Source of the DNA: Nocardiopsis prasina DSM 43845
Lineage (GTDB): Bacteria > Actinomycetota > Actinomycetes > Streptosporangiales > Streptosporangiaceae
Reading direction: 5' to 3'
DNA length: 47,470 nt
NCBI RefSeq assembly: GCF_000341265.1
Contig: NZ_ANAE01000108.1
Span: 11,762 to 59,231, forward strand
The position numbers and the translations under genes are program-made. The notes below the pieces were generated by a model. The model saw only the letters and a program-made list of their open reading frames with translations. It searched no databases and was not told the origin of the DNA. Every line of letters begins with the position of its first letter. Position 1 is the first letter of the stretch. Shown here one piece after another: positions 1 to 7,415 of this stretch.

Positions 1-1700
1 GGGTGGGCCGCCTCGGGGTGCACCACGCGCACACCCAGGGTGGCCAGGGCGGCGGGGTCGAGCCGGTGGCCGTCGGCGTCGGTGACCCTCGCCCAGTCCT
101 CGGTGGGCACCAGCAGCGAGCGCGGTCCCCGGACCAGCCGGTCGTCGGCCAGGGGCACCGGAAGGGCGCCGAGTTCATCGAGGTCGGCGCCGCCGCTCCC
201 GGCGGAGCCCAGGGCCGCGTACAGCCCGCGCCACCACTCCGGCGGGCGCTGCGTGTCCCCGAGCAGGTCGGCGAGATCGGCCAGGCCCAGACGGCGCACG
301 CGCAGGGCCGCCAGGGCGGGGTGCCGTGGGCTCCAGGAGCCGGGCAGGAGCGGCGGGACGAGTTCGGCGAGCAGGTCGACGAGGTCGGCCGCGCCGCTGG
401 CTCCCCCGGTGTCCAGGAGGACGGCGTCACGCGGGGCGAGGGGGTGACCGGCCGCCGTGACCAGGAACGGGGTGTCCTGGAGCGGTTCGGCGACCCGGGT
501 GCGGAAGACCGCGTCCACGGCGCCGCCGCCCACCCGTGTGGCGGGCACGAGGTCGAGGGCGGCCCCCGGTGTGAAGCGGCGCAGGAGCGCGCAGTAGGCG
601 TCGGCCGCCTCCATGAGCAGGAGGTCCGTGGCGGCGCCCGGCTGTACGGAGCGCCGGTCCGCCCCCAGCGGGAACGTGCCGATGAGCACGGCGGGCAGGT
701 CGAGTTCGGTGTCGGTGGGGGTGGGGGCGTGAACGACGTGTTCGACGTCGGCGGGCAGCGCGCCCACTCCGCCGTCGGGGGACACCGGCGCGGCCCAGGT
801 GAGCGACCACGCGGAGCGTTCGCGTTCCTCCGTGGGACGGTCCGCGAGCAGGTGCGGGGCGAACTCACCGGAGCGGCGCAGGACGCGCCAGGGCGTGACC
901 CTGCTGCCACCGGCGTCGGAGTGGGTGGTGACCAGGTCGGTCCCGGCCTCCTCGTCACCGCCCTCGCGGGTGAGCGTGCGCTCCTCGCCGTCGACGACAA
1001 CCCGCACCTCGGAGAGCCCGTCCAGGGCCAGGAGCAGCGCCTCGCCGGTGCGGTCCAGCAGCTCCAGGACCCGCTCACGCGACCCGTCGCGCAGGGACAG
1101 CGTGACGAAGGTGTCGTAGTCGCCCTCGGGGCGGTCCGGCACGACGTCGGCGGGGAAGGGCAGGCGCAGCATGGGCACGTGCCCGGCGCGGCGGCCCACC
1201 TCGTCGGCGAGGTCGGCGTGGGTGCCGTCGGCGTCGAGCAGGTCCGTCACCACGGCGCGGGCCCGCTCGGCGGAGAAGTGCACGGCCGTGCCGCCGGAGT
1301 CCACGGTGACGTCGTCGCTGAGCGCCACCACGGCGGAGAATCCGACCCCGAACCGGCCCGCGGAACCGTGGTCGTCGCGTTTGCTGGAGGCCCTCAGCGT
1401 GGCCAGCGACTCCACGCCGTCCGAGGTCAGCGGCGCACCGGTGTTGGCGGCGGTGAGGCGGTCACCCTCCAGGGCCAGGAGCAGACGGCCGGGCACCCCC
1501 GCGCGGCGGGCGGCGTCAGCGGCGTTCTGCGCGAGTTCGACCACCACCCGGTCGCGGTAGCCGCCGAGTGCGAAGTCCTCCTCCGCGTTGGCGTCCTCAC
1601 GGAACCGGGCGGGCGCGTCGGCCCACGCCGACAGCACGCGACGGCGCAGTTCGGCCGTGTCGAAGGTGTCAGCCACCGAAGCGGTCACCGGATCGGCCAT
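1..1700 (-). CDS. HSP90/sacsin-like GHKL ATPase (3' end outside window)
   Basis: 566 codons are visible and the frame runs off the left edge without a stop, so the gene is partial. The ATG at 1700 opens a GHKL-type ATP-binding fold: the N-box is E55-L-A-Q-N59-A-A-D62, then N86-T-G88, then the glycine loop GRFGVGF at 115-121. This is the nucleotide pocket shared by HSP90, MutL and sacsin. The downstream HSP90 middle and client domains are not recognisable, so this is the actinobacterial 'sacsin N-terminal ATPase-like' group, not HtpG. It follows DUF3027 and the cold-shock gene on the same strand, 246 bp after DUF3027, and may be co-transcribed with them. The client or role is unknown. Confidence 0.85.
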   Translation of the reverse strand, partial: MADPVTASVADTFDTAELRRRVLSAWADAPARFREDANAEEDFALGGYRDRVVVELAQNAADAARRAGVPGRLLLALEGDRLTAANTGAPLTSDGVESLATLRASSKRDDHGSAGRFGVGFSAVVALSDDVTVDSGGTAVHFSAERARAVVTDLLDADGTHADLADEVGRRAGHVPMLRLPFPADVVPDRPEGDYDTFVTLSLRDGSRERVLELLDRTGEALLLALDGLSEVRVVVDGEERTLTREGGDEEAGTDLVTTHSDAGGSRVTPWRVLRRSGEFAPHLLADRPTEERERSAWSLTWAAPVSPDGGVGALPADVEHVVHAPTPTDTELDLPAVLIGTFPLGADRRSVQPGAATDLLLMEAADAYCALLRRFTPGAALDLVPATRVGGGAVDAVFRTRVAEPLQDTPFLVTAAGHPLAPRDAVLLDTGGASGAADLVDLLAELVPPLLPGSWSPRHPALAALRVRRLGLADLADLLGDTQRPPEWWRGLYAALGSAGSGGADLDELGALPVPLADDRLVRGPRSLLVPTEDWARVTDADGHRLDPAALATLGVRVVHPEAAH

Positions 1701-1946
1701 GGTGGGTCTCCTCCTGCGCTGCGCGCGGTCCGATCAGCCCGACACGTGTACGCGGCCACGGGACGGGAGCGACAGGGCGAGCTTGATGGTAGGTCGACCC
1801 TAGCCCACGAGCGCGGCGGTTCGGGTCCGGGCGGCTCGCGTGGCGCGGGCGTGGGGGCACGCACGGGAACGGGCCCCGCCGCGTGTGCGACGGGACCCGT
1901 TGATCAGGTGGATCGGCCCGTGTGGCGGGCTCCGCGACGGGTGTCG
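1701..1946 (-). other. Intergenic, DUF3027 to GHKL ATPase
   Basis: This 246-bp gap between two same-strand genes holds no convincing gene. On the minus strand TAGGGT and TACCAT hexamers occur about 80-100 bp upstream of the ATPase start, with no clear -35 partner. A separate promoter for the ATPase is possible but not shown. Confidence 0.35.
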
Positions 1947-2768
1947 TCAGGAGTCGCTGGAGACCAGTTCCAGTTCCGTGGTGTCGTCGAAGACGATGTG
2001 GTCGTACCCCATCTCGTCGACGACCGGTGCGACCGGCTCGTTCTGCGGGCCGGGGCGACGGACCTCGGAGTGGGCTCCGCAACCGTGGTCGAGTGACACG
2101 ACCCTGCCGTCGTCGGGGGCGTACTCGTTGGTGCACACGCCGAACATCTGGCGCAGCTCACCCGCGAGCGGGGTCAGGAACCCACAGGTGGCGCAGGCCG
2201 CCGGGGCGGCCGTGGCGATGGGGCTGCGCGGTCCGGGATCGCCGTTGTACCAGCGCTCCGCGGCCTGCTCGCGGCCGACCTCGGAGAGCACCTGGCGTCG
2301 GCCGAGGCCCAGCTCCCACACCATCTGTTTGTCCATGCCCTCGGCGTCGAGTTCGCTGTCGGGCACCTGCGCGTAGCCGGGGACGAGACGTTCGTCGTCC
2401 TCTTCGGTGGGGAGCAGGTCCCCCACACCGACGTCGCCGGGGCGCAGCCTTTCCTTCCAGGGCACCCAGTTGGGAGCGACCAGGGCACCCTCGCCGGGCA
2501 GCAGGACGACCTCGTTGACCGTGACGTCCTTGGCGCGCGAGGCGCGGACCACGGTGACCGAGTAGGTCCATCCCGGGTAGGAGGGGTCCAGGCACTGGAA
2601 GTAGTGGGTGACCAGGCGCGTGTCCTCGACCTGGGCGGTGAGGTGCTCACCGACCCATTCGGGTCGCCCGACCTCCGCCGCCACCGAGCGGGCCAGATCC
2701 ACCGCGTCGACACATGCTTTGTCCGGTACAGGAGAACGTCGAGAAGGGCTCACGTTCACCATTCTCAC
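1947..2768 (-). CDS. DUF3027 family protein
   Basis: 273 residues from a GTG at 2768; an ATG two codons later (2762) is equally possible because neither has a clear ribosome-binding site. The protein matches the actinobacterial DUF3027 family from memory of its sequence pattern. A putative metal site is visible in the C-terminal third: C192-A-T-C195, C212, C230 and H233. The middle contains a conserved-looking tryptophan-rich stretch near residue 101. It is soluble, with no signal peptide or membrane helix. It sits between a cold-shock protein gene and a GHKL ATPase gene, an arrangement that suggests a stress or nucleic-acid role, but the function is unknown. Confidence 0.85.
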   Translation of the reverse strand: MRMVNVSPSRRSPVPDKACVDAVDLARSVAAEVGRPEWVGEHLTAQVEDTRLVTHYFQCLDPSYPGWTYSVTVVRASRAKDVTVNEVVLLPGEGALVAPNWVPWKERLRPGDVGVGDLLPTEEDDERLVPGYAQVPDSELDAEGMDKQMVWELGLGRRQVLSEVGREQAAERWYNGDPGPRSPIATAAPAACATCGFLTPLAGELRQMFGVCTNEYAPDDGRVVSLDHGCGAHSEVRRPGPQNEPVAPVVDEMGYDHIVFDDTTELELVSSDS

Positions 2769-3036
2769 TGATCGCGGGCACCGATTTGACCATAACGCGG
2801 GTCAAGGTTCGCCCGATACGACCTCTTGACGGAGTCTTGTGCCACCGGAGACGGCGGATACGGGCGATCTGGGCGCTCACCCGCCGTGATTCCGGGGGTT
2901 CAGGACAGGAAGTCACACGTTTTTTCGGCCAGCCCATCCCCAACGCGAACGAAGGGTTCCGAGACGGAGGGAAGGCCGTGGCGGACGCCGAGCACGTACA
3001 CCACGGCCCTGACCAGGTCTCACGGGCCCCGGAGCG
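2769..3036. other. Intergenic, cold-shock gene to DUF3027
   Basis: No gene was found in this 268-bp gap. Short frames crossing it on both strands lack a ribosome-binding site and any recognisable protein. It is slightly less GC-rich near 2770-2830, consistent with a promoter for DUF3027 reading left. I could not assign definite -35 and -10 boxes. Confidence 0.35.
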
Positions 3037-3420
3037 TCAGGCCTCCAGGTCGTCGGCGACCACGCGCAGCACGGCGGCGACCCTGGCCGCCTCGCGCTTG
3101 TCGGGGTGGTGGCCCCGGCGGTAGCCGTTGGAGACGTTCTCCAGGAGTTTGATGAGGTCCTCGGTGATGAGCACCATCTCGTCGGGCTTCTTGCGCCGCG
3201 CCCTGGCCACCGAGTGCTGCGTGTCCAGGAGCCTGACCTGGAGCGCCTGGGCGCCCTTGCGCCCGTCGGCCACGCCGAACTCGACCCGTTGGCCGGGCTT
3301 CAGGGTGGTGGTTCCGGTCGGCAGCGAGGTGGAGTGCACGAAGACCTCACCCCCGTCGTCCTGGGTGAGAAAGCCGAAACCCTTGTCGCCGTCGTACCAC
3401 TTGACCTTGCCGGTGGGCAC
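3037..3420 (-). CDS. Cold-shock-domain protein with C-terminal extension
   Basis: 127 residues from a GTG at 3420, preceded by GAGG at a suitable distance. Residues 1-65 form a cold-shock domain with both RNA-binding motifs: RNP1 (K13-G-F-G-F-L18) and RNP2 (V26-F-V-H29). A further 60 or so residues follow, basic at first (RARRKK) and then helical, ending VVADDLEA. The usual CspA is about 67 residues, so this is the long actinobacterial form whose tail is of unknown function. It should bind single-stranded RNA or DNA in the cytoplasm as an RNA chaperone. It is the first gene of a possible transcript continuing into DUF3027 and the GHKL ATPase. Confidence 0.93.
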   Translation of the reverse strand: MPTGKVKWYDGDKGFGFLTQDDGGEVFVHSTSLPTGTTTLKPGQRVEFGVADGRKGAQALQVRLLDTQHSVARARRKKPDEMVLITEDLIKLLENVSNGYRRGHHPDKREAARVAAVLRVVADDLEA

Positions 3421-3915
3421 GTAGAGACCTCATGCTTTCACTGACGGGCGCACGCGGCGTCGGAAACGGTGCCGTCCACCTGTTCCCCCGCCCCGGGCGG
3501 CCCCTGGTTTCCATGGGTGGCCCCAGGTTAGTGCCCGAGGGCTGGCCAAGGCGAGAGGTTATGGGCGGGACCGAATTCGCGCGCTCCATCTGAGGGCCGC
3601 GGGCACGGAACGAGGCCCGGATACGGCTCACCCGGGCCTCGCGATGTCGACGTCGTCCCCGTCACCGCTGGGTGCGGAGTGTGGGACGGGACTCGGCGGA
3701 GTCAGGGACGCCGTCGACGAGTCGGTGCCCGGGCTGGAGGCCGGACCACCCATCGTGCACCGCCTCGAAGCGACAGCGGCGGTGTACCGACATGAATACC
3801 CGACGCACCCCACGCGGATACGCGGCAACGGGCGGGCCGGAAGAGGTTATTCCCCAGGGTTTGCCAACCAGTGACGAAACGGACCGGTTCGGGGTGATCG
3901 GGCACCCCGGCGAGG
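3421..3915. other. 495-bp intergenic region upstream of the cold-shock gene
   Basis: No convincing gene. It contains a hairpin at 3611-3641 (listed separately) and two copies of AGAGGTTAT, near 3554 and 3843, read on the plus strand. On the minus strand these give ATAACCTCT, which could contain -10-like sequence for cold-shock gene transcription. Long 5' leaders are common for cold-shock genes, and the space between 3421 and 3600 is available for one. Short frames here have no family resemblance. Confidence 0.4.
3611..3641 (-). terminator. Hairpin downstream of the 3916-4674 gene
   Basis: A perfect 10-bp inverted repeat (CGAGGCCCGG at 3611-3620 with CCGGGCCTCG at 3632-3641) encloses an 11-nt loop. 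It lies 275 bp downstream of the membrane protein gene and upstream of the cold-shock gene. It could end transcription from the former. There is no T run, as is usual in such GC-rich genomes. Confidence 0.5.
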
Positions 3916-4674
3916 TCAGCTCCTCGCCGCCCGGTCCGCGACCCGGGCCGCGCGTGCGGCCTTCGGGAAGAGGTACACCACGCACGCCAGCGACGTGAGC
4001 GCGAGGGCGGGGACCCCGGTGGCCGGCAGTGCCTGCTGGATGTACTGGTCGACGAACTTCGCCTCGCCGGTCCACAGGGCCGTCCCGACGACGCAGGCCA
4101 GCAGGGGGAGCCCCGCGCCGACCCACTTGTCCAGGGTGCTCCACACCTGGCTGAGCACGACGAGGGCGGCTCCGAGCACCCACAGGAAGGCCACGTCCCA
4201 CCACACTCCGGTCAGGACGAGCATGACCAGGGCCACGGCCTCGGGCGGGTGGTGCCGGACCAGCATGAGGCTGTTGCGGGTCACCCCGGGCTTGCGGGCG
4301 ACCCTGCCGTCCATGCGCAGGTCGGTCTGGCTGGGGCCCTCTAGCAGGGACATGAACCCCTGGTTGGGGCCGCCGCGCCAGGGCGGTGCCGGACGGTCGG
4401 CGTGACGCGGCTTGGGCGGGATCATCTCGTCGTCCTCGAGGTCGACCGCCCGGCCGGTGAGCTCCTCCTGAACGATGTGCTCGGGGGAGCCGAAGCCACG
4501 GAGAACCCGCCGCACGGTGTCGACGTCGTCGCCCTCGGCCTCGCGGCGCTCGTCGATGCGCGCCCGCAGGCTGGTGAGATAGGCGGTCCGTTCCCTGGCC
4601 GTCACACGTCCGTACAGCGCGAGTCCGACCTCGGAGAGATAGTCGAGTACCAATTGTTCGGAGCGCTGGTTCAT
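3916..4674 (-). CDS. Membrane protein with N-terminal HAAS-like cytoplasmic domain
   Basis: 252 residues from the ATG at 4674 (MNQRSEQLVLDYLSEV); another ATG at 4692 would add six residues. Residues 1-70 form a charged helical domain with the pattern 'YLxxVxxxL... R...L..L..RI...' ending 'LRGFGSPEHIVQEE'. This resembles HAAS/DUF1700 domains that often regulate sigma or signalling partners. After a proline-rich linker there are three or four hydrophobic helices between about residues 145 and 240 and a basic tail. The partner is unknown. It is transcribed divergently from the helicase-like gene at 4828, with 153 bp between the starts. Confidence 0.75.
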   Translation of the reverse strand: MNQRSEQLVLDYLSEVGLALYGRVTARERTAYLTSLRARIDERREAEGDDVDTVRRVLRGFGSPEHIVQEELTGRAVDLEDDEMIPPKPRHADRPAPPWRGGPNQGFMSLLEGPSQTDLRMDGRVARKPGVTRNSLMLVRHHPPEAVALVMLVLTGVWWDVAFLWVLGAALVVLSQVWSTLDKWVGAGLPLLACVVGTALWTGEAKFVDQYIQQALPATGVPALALTSLACVVYLFPKAARAARVADRAARS

Positions 4675-4827
4675 GGCCCCATATTGGCCCACATTGACCT
4701 GCCTTTTAACCCCTCCCCCTCCTTTTCGGTCGCAGACTTCTCCGCCGATACGGTTCGGCTCGCCGTGAAGGGGGAGGCACCGGGAGCGGGTGTGCTCCGC
4801 CCCGCGCCATCACTTAGCGTTGATCCG

Positions 4828-7281
4828 ATGACCGACTACGCGCCACCCGGGTCCGGCCGGGGCACGGGCGACCCCGGCGACCCGCCGGGGCGGCCCCCCA
4901 CGTTCACCTCCTGGCTGCGCTCGCGCTCCGACGAGGAGCTCACCGCCCTCTTGGACGCGCGCCCGGACCTGGCGCAGCCGGTCCCGGCCGACATCGGGGC
5001 CCTGGCCCACCGCGCGACCTCGCGCAACGCCGCGCTGCGCGCCCTGGAACGGCTCGACCGGTTCACCCTCCAGGTCCTGGAGGCCGTGGTCGCGCTGGGC
5101 GACGACCGGCTCTCGGAACCGGTGGGCGCCCAGCCCGCGGATCTCGCCCGCGGACTGGGCCTGACCCCCTCCGGTGGTCGGGGCACGGAACCACTGGACG
5201 CGGCCGTGGACACCCTGCTCTCCCTCGCGCTGGTCTGGCCGGATCACGGGCGGTTGCGCCCCGTCCAGGTCCTGCGCGAACTCCTGCCCCACCCGGCACA
5301 GCTGGGACCGCCCGCCCGGGCCCTCCTGGCGGCACTCCCGCACGAGGCCGTCCGCCGACTGGCCCGCGACCTCGTCCCGCACAGCACCGCCAGCACCCCG
5401 GTGGAGACGGTCGCGACCGCGCTGTCCGATCCCGCGCGGCTCGCCACCCTGACCGCTCAGGTGGAGGCGCCCGCGCGGCGTCTGTTGGACAACCTCGCCT
5501 GGGGGCCGCCCAACGGCACCGTCACCGACGCCCGCCGGGAGGTCAGCCTGGCCACGGCGGCCTCACCGGTCGAGGAGCTCATCGCCCGGGGTCTGCTGGT
5601 GGCCACGAGCGACGACACCCTGACCATGCCCCGCGAGGTCGGCCTGCATCTGCGCTCCGGCGTGCTGTTCCGCGAGGTCGACACCGCGCCGCCCGCCTTC
5701 GAGGGGCGCCCGGTCCCTCCTGAGGCCGTCGCCCGCGCCGCCGCCGGGCAGGCCTTCACCGTGCTGCGCGCGGTGGAGGAGCTGCTGGAGCGCTGGGCCC
5801 AGGAGCCCGCCGCCGTGCTGCGCAACGGCGGCGTGGGCGTGCGCGACCTGCGCCGGGCCGCGCAGGCGATGGACACCGACGAGGACACCGCCGCCCTGTA
5901 CCTGGAGGTGGTCCGGGCCGCCGGGCTGATCGGGACCGACCACCGGGTCGCCGGTGAGTGGCTGCCGACCCGCGAGTACGACCTGTGGCGCGAGCGCCCG
6001 CCGGAACGCCGGTGGCTGCTCCTGGCCCGGGCCTGGCTCGGCTCGGACCGCGTGGCCGCGCTGACCGGTTCGCGCGACGCGGGCGGACGCGTGCGCAACG
6101 TGCTCGGCCCCGGGCTGGTGCGGCCCGCCGCCCCGCAGTCACGCCGCGACCTCCTCGCCGAGCTGGGCGAGGCCGAACCCGGCCTGGCTCCCGACGAGGA
6201 ATCACTCCTGGCACGGCTGGCCTGGCGCCGCCCCCGCCGCCAGTCCCCCGTGTACTCGGAGCTGGTCGGGGCGGCCGTGACCGAGGCCGCCGCGCTCGGG
6301 CTCACCGGGATGGGGGCGCTGGCCGAGCACACCCGTCCCCTGCTCACGCTCGACGAGGACGCCGACGAGGCCGCCGCCCGCGTGCTGTCCGCCGAACTCC
6401 CGCAACCGCTGGACTACGTCCTCGTGCAGGGCGACCTGACCGCCGTCGCGCCGGGTCCGCTCGTCACCGACCTCGCCCGGGAGCTCGCGCTGGTCGCGGA
6501 CGTGGAGTCCACCGGCGGCGCCACCGTGTACCGCTTCACCGAGGACTCCGTGCGCCGGGCGCTGGACGCCGGACGCGGGGTCGCCGACATCACCGGGCTG
6601 TTGGAGCGCCACTCGCGGACCCCTCTGCCGCAGGCTCTGCGCTACCTCGTGTCGGACGCGGGTCGCAGACACGGCAGGCTGCGCACCGGAACGGCCTCCA
6701 GCTACCTGCGCTGCGACGAACCCGCGCTGCTCACCGAGCTGGTCTCCGACCGCCGCGCCGCCGACCTCGAACTCCTGCTCCTGGCTCCCACCGTGGTGGT
6801 GAGCGGGCTGAACCGTGCGGCGCTCACCGAGCGTCTGCGCCAGCTGGGGTACCACCCGGTGCCCGAGAGCGGTGACGGCACGATGCGGCTGGGCCGCCCC
6901 GAGGTGCGCCGCGCCGACCCGGAGCCCTCCACGGCCGTCGAGGGTGCGCCGACCCCGGAGCTCACCCGGGCCGCCGTACGCGCGCTGCGGGCCGGGGACG
7001 AGGCCGCCACGGTGGCCCGTGTGCCGGTGTCGCTGCCGGAGGGAGGCACCGCCGGGTCCCGCGCCTCCGCCGTCATGGAGGTCCTCTCGGAGGCCGCCGT
7101 GGCCGAGCGCAGGGTGTGGATCGGGTACACCGACACCGACGGCCGCCAGGTCAGCAGGATCGTCGAGCCCTCCCGTGTGGACGGCGGCTTCCTCACCGCC
7201 TACGACACCACCCGCGACGCCGTGCACCGCTTCGCCATCCACCGCATCACCGGTGTCGCCGAGCTGGCCCCCTCCGACTGA
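4828..7281 (+). CDS. Helicase_C_3 (XPB/Ssl2 N-terminal-like) protein with WYL-like C-terminus
   Basis: 817 residues from the ATG at 4828. The frame stays open upstream to 4402, but this region lies over the divergent gene and is rejected. The protein has no Walker motifs. It matches the actinobacterial group annotated as helicase C-terminal/XPB-Ssl2-like domain proteins, with helical repeats in the first 500 residues and a conserved block near residues 500-680. The last 60 residues (VWIGYTDTDGRQ... RFAIHRITGV) look like a WYL ligand-sensing fold. In mycobacteria such a gene lies next to the XPB-type helicase; here an XPB gene lies 4 kb downstream on the same strand. A role as partner or regulator of XPB is inferred. 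TAGCGT ends 7 nt before the ATG, suggesting a leaderless mRNA. Confidence 0.82.
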   Translation: MTDYAPPGSGRGTGDPGDPPGRPPTFTSWLRSRSDEELTALLDARPDLAQPVPADIGALAHRATSRNAALRALERLDRFTLQVLEAVVALGDDRLSEPVGAQPADLARGLGLTPSGGRGTEPLDAAVDTLLSLALVWPDHGRLRPVQVLRELLPHPAQLGPPARALLAALPHEAVRRLARDLVPHSTASTPVETVATALSDPARLATLTAQVEAPARRLLDNLAWGPPNGTVTDARREVSLATAASPVEELIARGLLVATSDDTLTMPREVGLHLRSGVLFREVDTAPPAFEGRPVPPEAVARAAAGQAFTVLRAVEELLERWAQEPAAVLRNGGVGVRDLRRAAQAMDTDEDTAALYLEVVRAAGLIGTDHRVAGEWLPTREYDLWRERPPERRWLLLARAWLGSDRVAALTGSRDAGGRVRNVLGPGLVRPAAPQSRRDLLAELGEAEPGLAPDEESLLARLAWRRPRRQSPVYSELVGAAVTEAAALGLTGMGALAEHTRPLLTLDEDADEAAARVLSAELPQPLDYVLVQGDLTAVAPGPLVTDLARELALVADVESTGGATVYRFTEDSVRRALDAGRGVADITGLLERHSRTPLPQALRYLVSDAGRRHGRLRTGTASSYLRCDEPALLTELVSDRRAADLELLLLAPTVVVSGLNRAALTERLRQLGYHPVPESGDGTMRLGRPEVRRADPEPSTAVEGAPTPELTRAAVRALRAGDEAATVARVPVSLPEGGTAGSRASAVMEVLSEAAVAERRVWIGYTDTDGRQVSRIVEPSRVDGGFLTAYDTTRDAVHRFAIHRITGVAELAPSD

Positions 7282-7415
7282 CCCGCCCGACAGGGGACGG
7301 TGGCCGATTGGCCGCCATCGGCCACACCACGGGCAACTTCGCCGCCCCGAAGTGGGAAAGATGGGATGGTTGGGGCGGCCGGAGCCACCCCCTGCCGCGG
7401 AAGGGGAGAGGACGA

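Noticed and set aside
3..2096. Long plus-strand open frame of about 700 codons
   Set aside because: It is antisense to the GHKL ATPase and DUF3027 genes. Its translation is Gly/Arg/Val-rich without any domain, as expected for the mirror of GC-rich coding DNA.
4402..4827. N-terminal extension of the Helicase_C_3 protein
   Set aside because: It overlaps the divergent membrane protein gene and the intergenic region, and the extra residues do not resemble the family.
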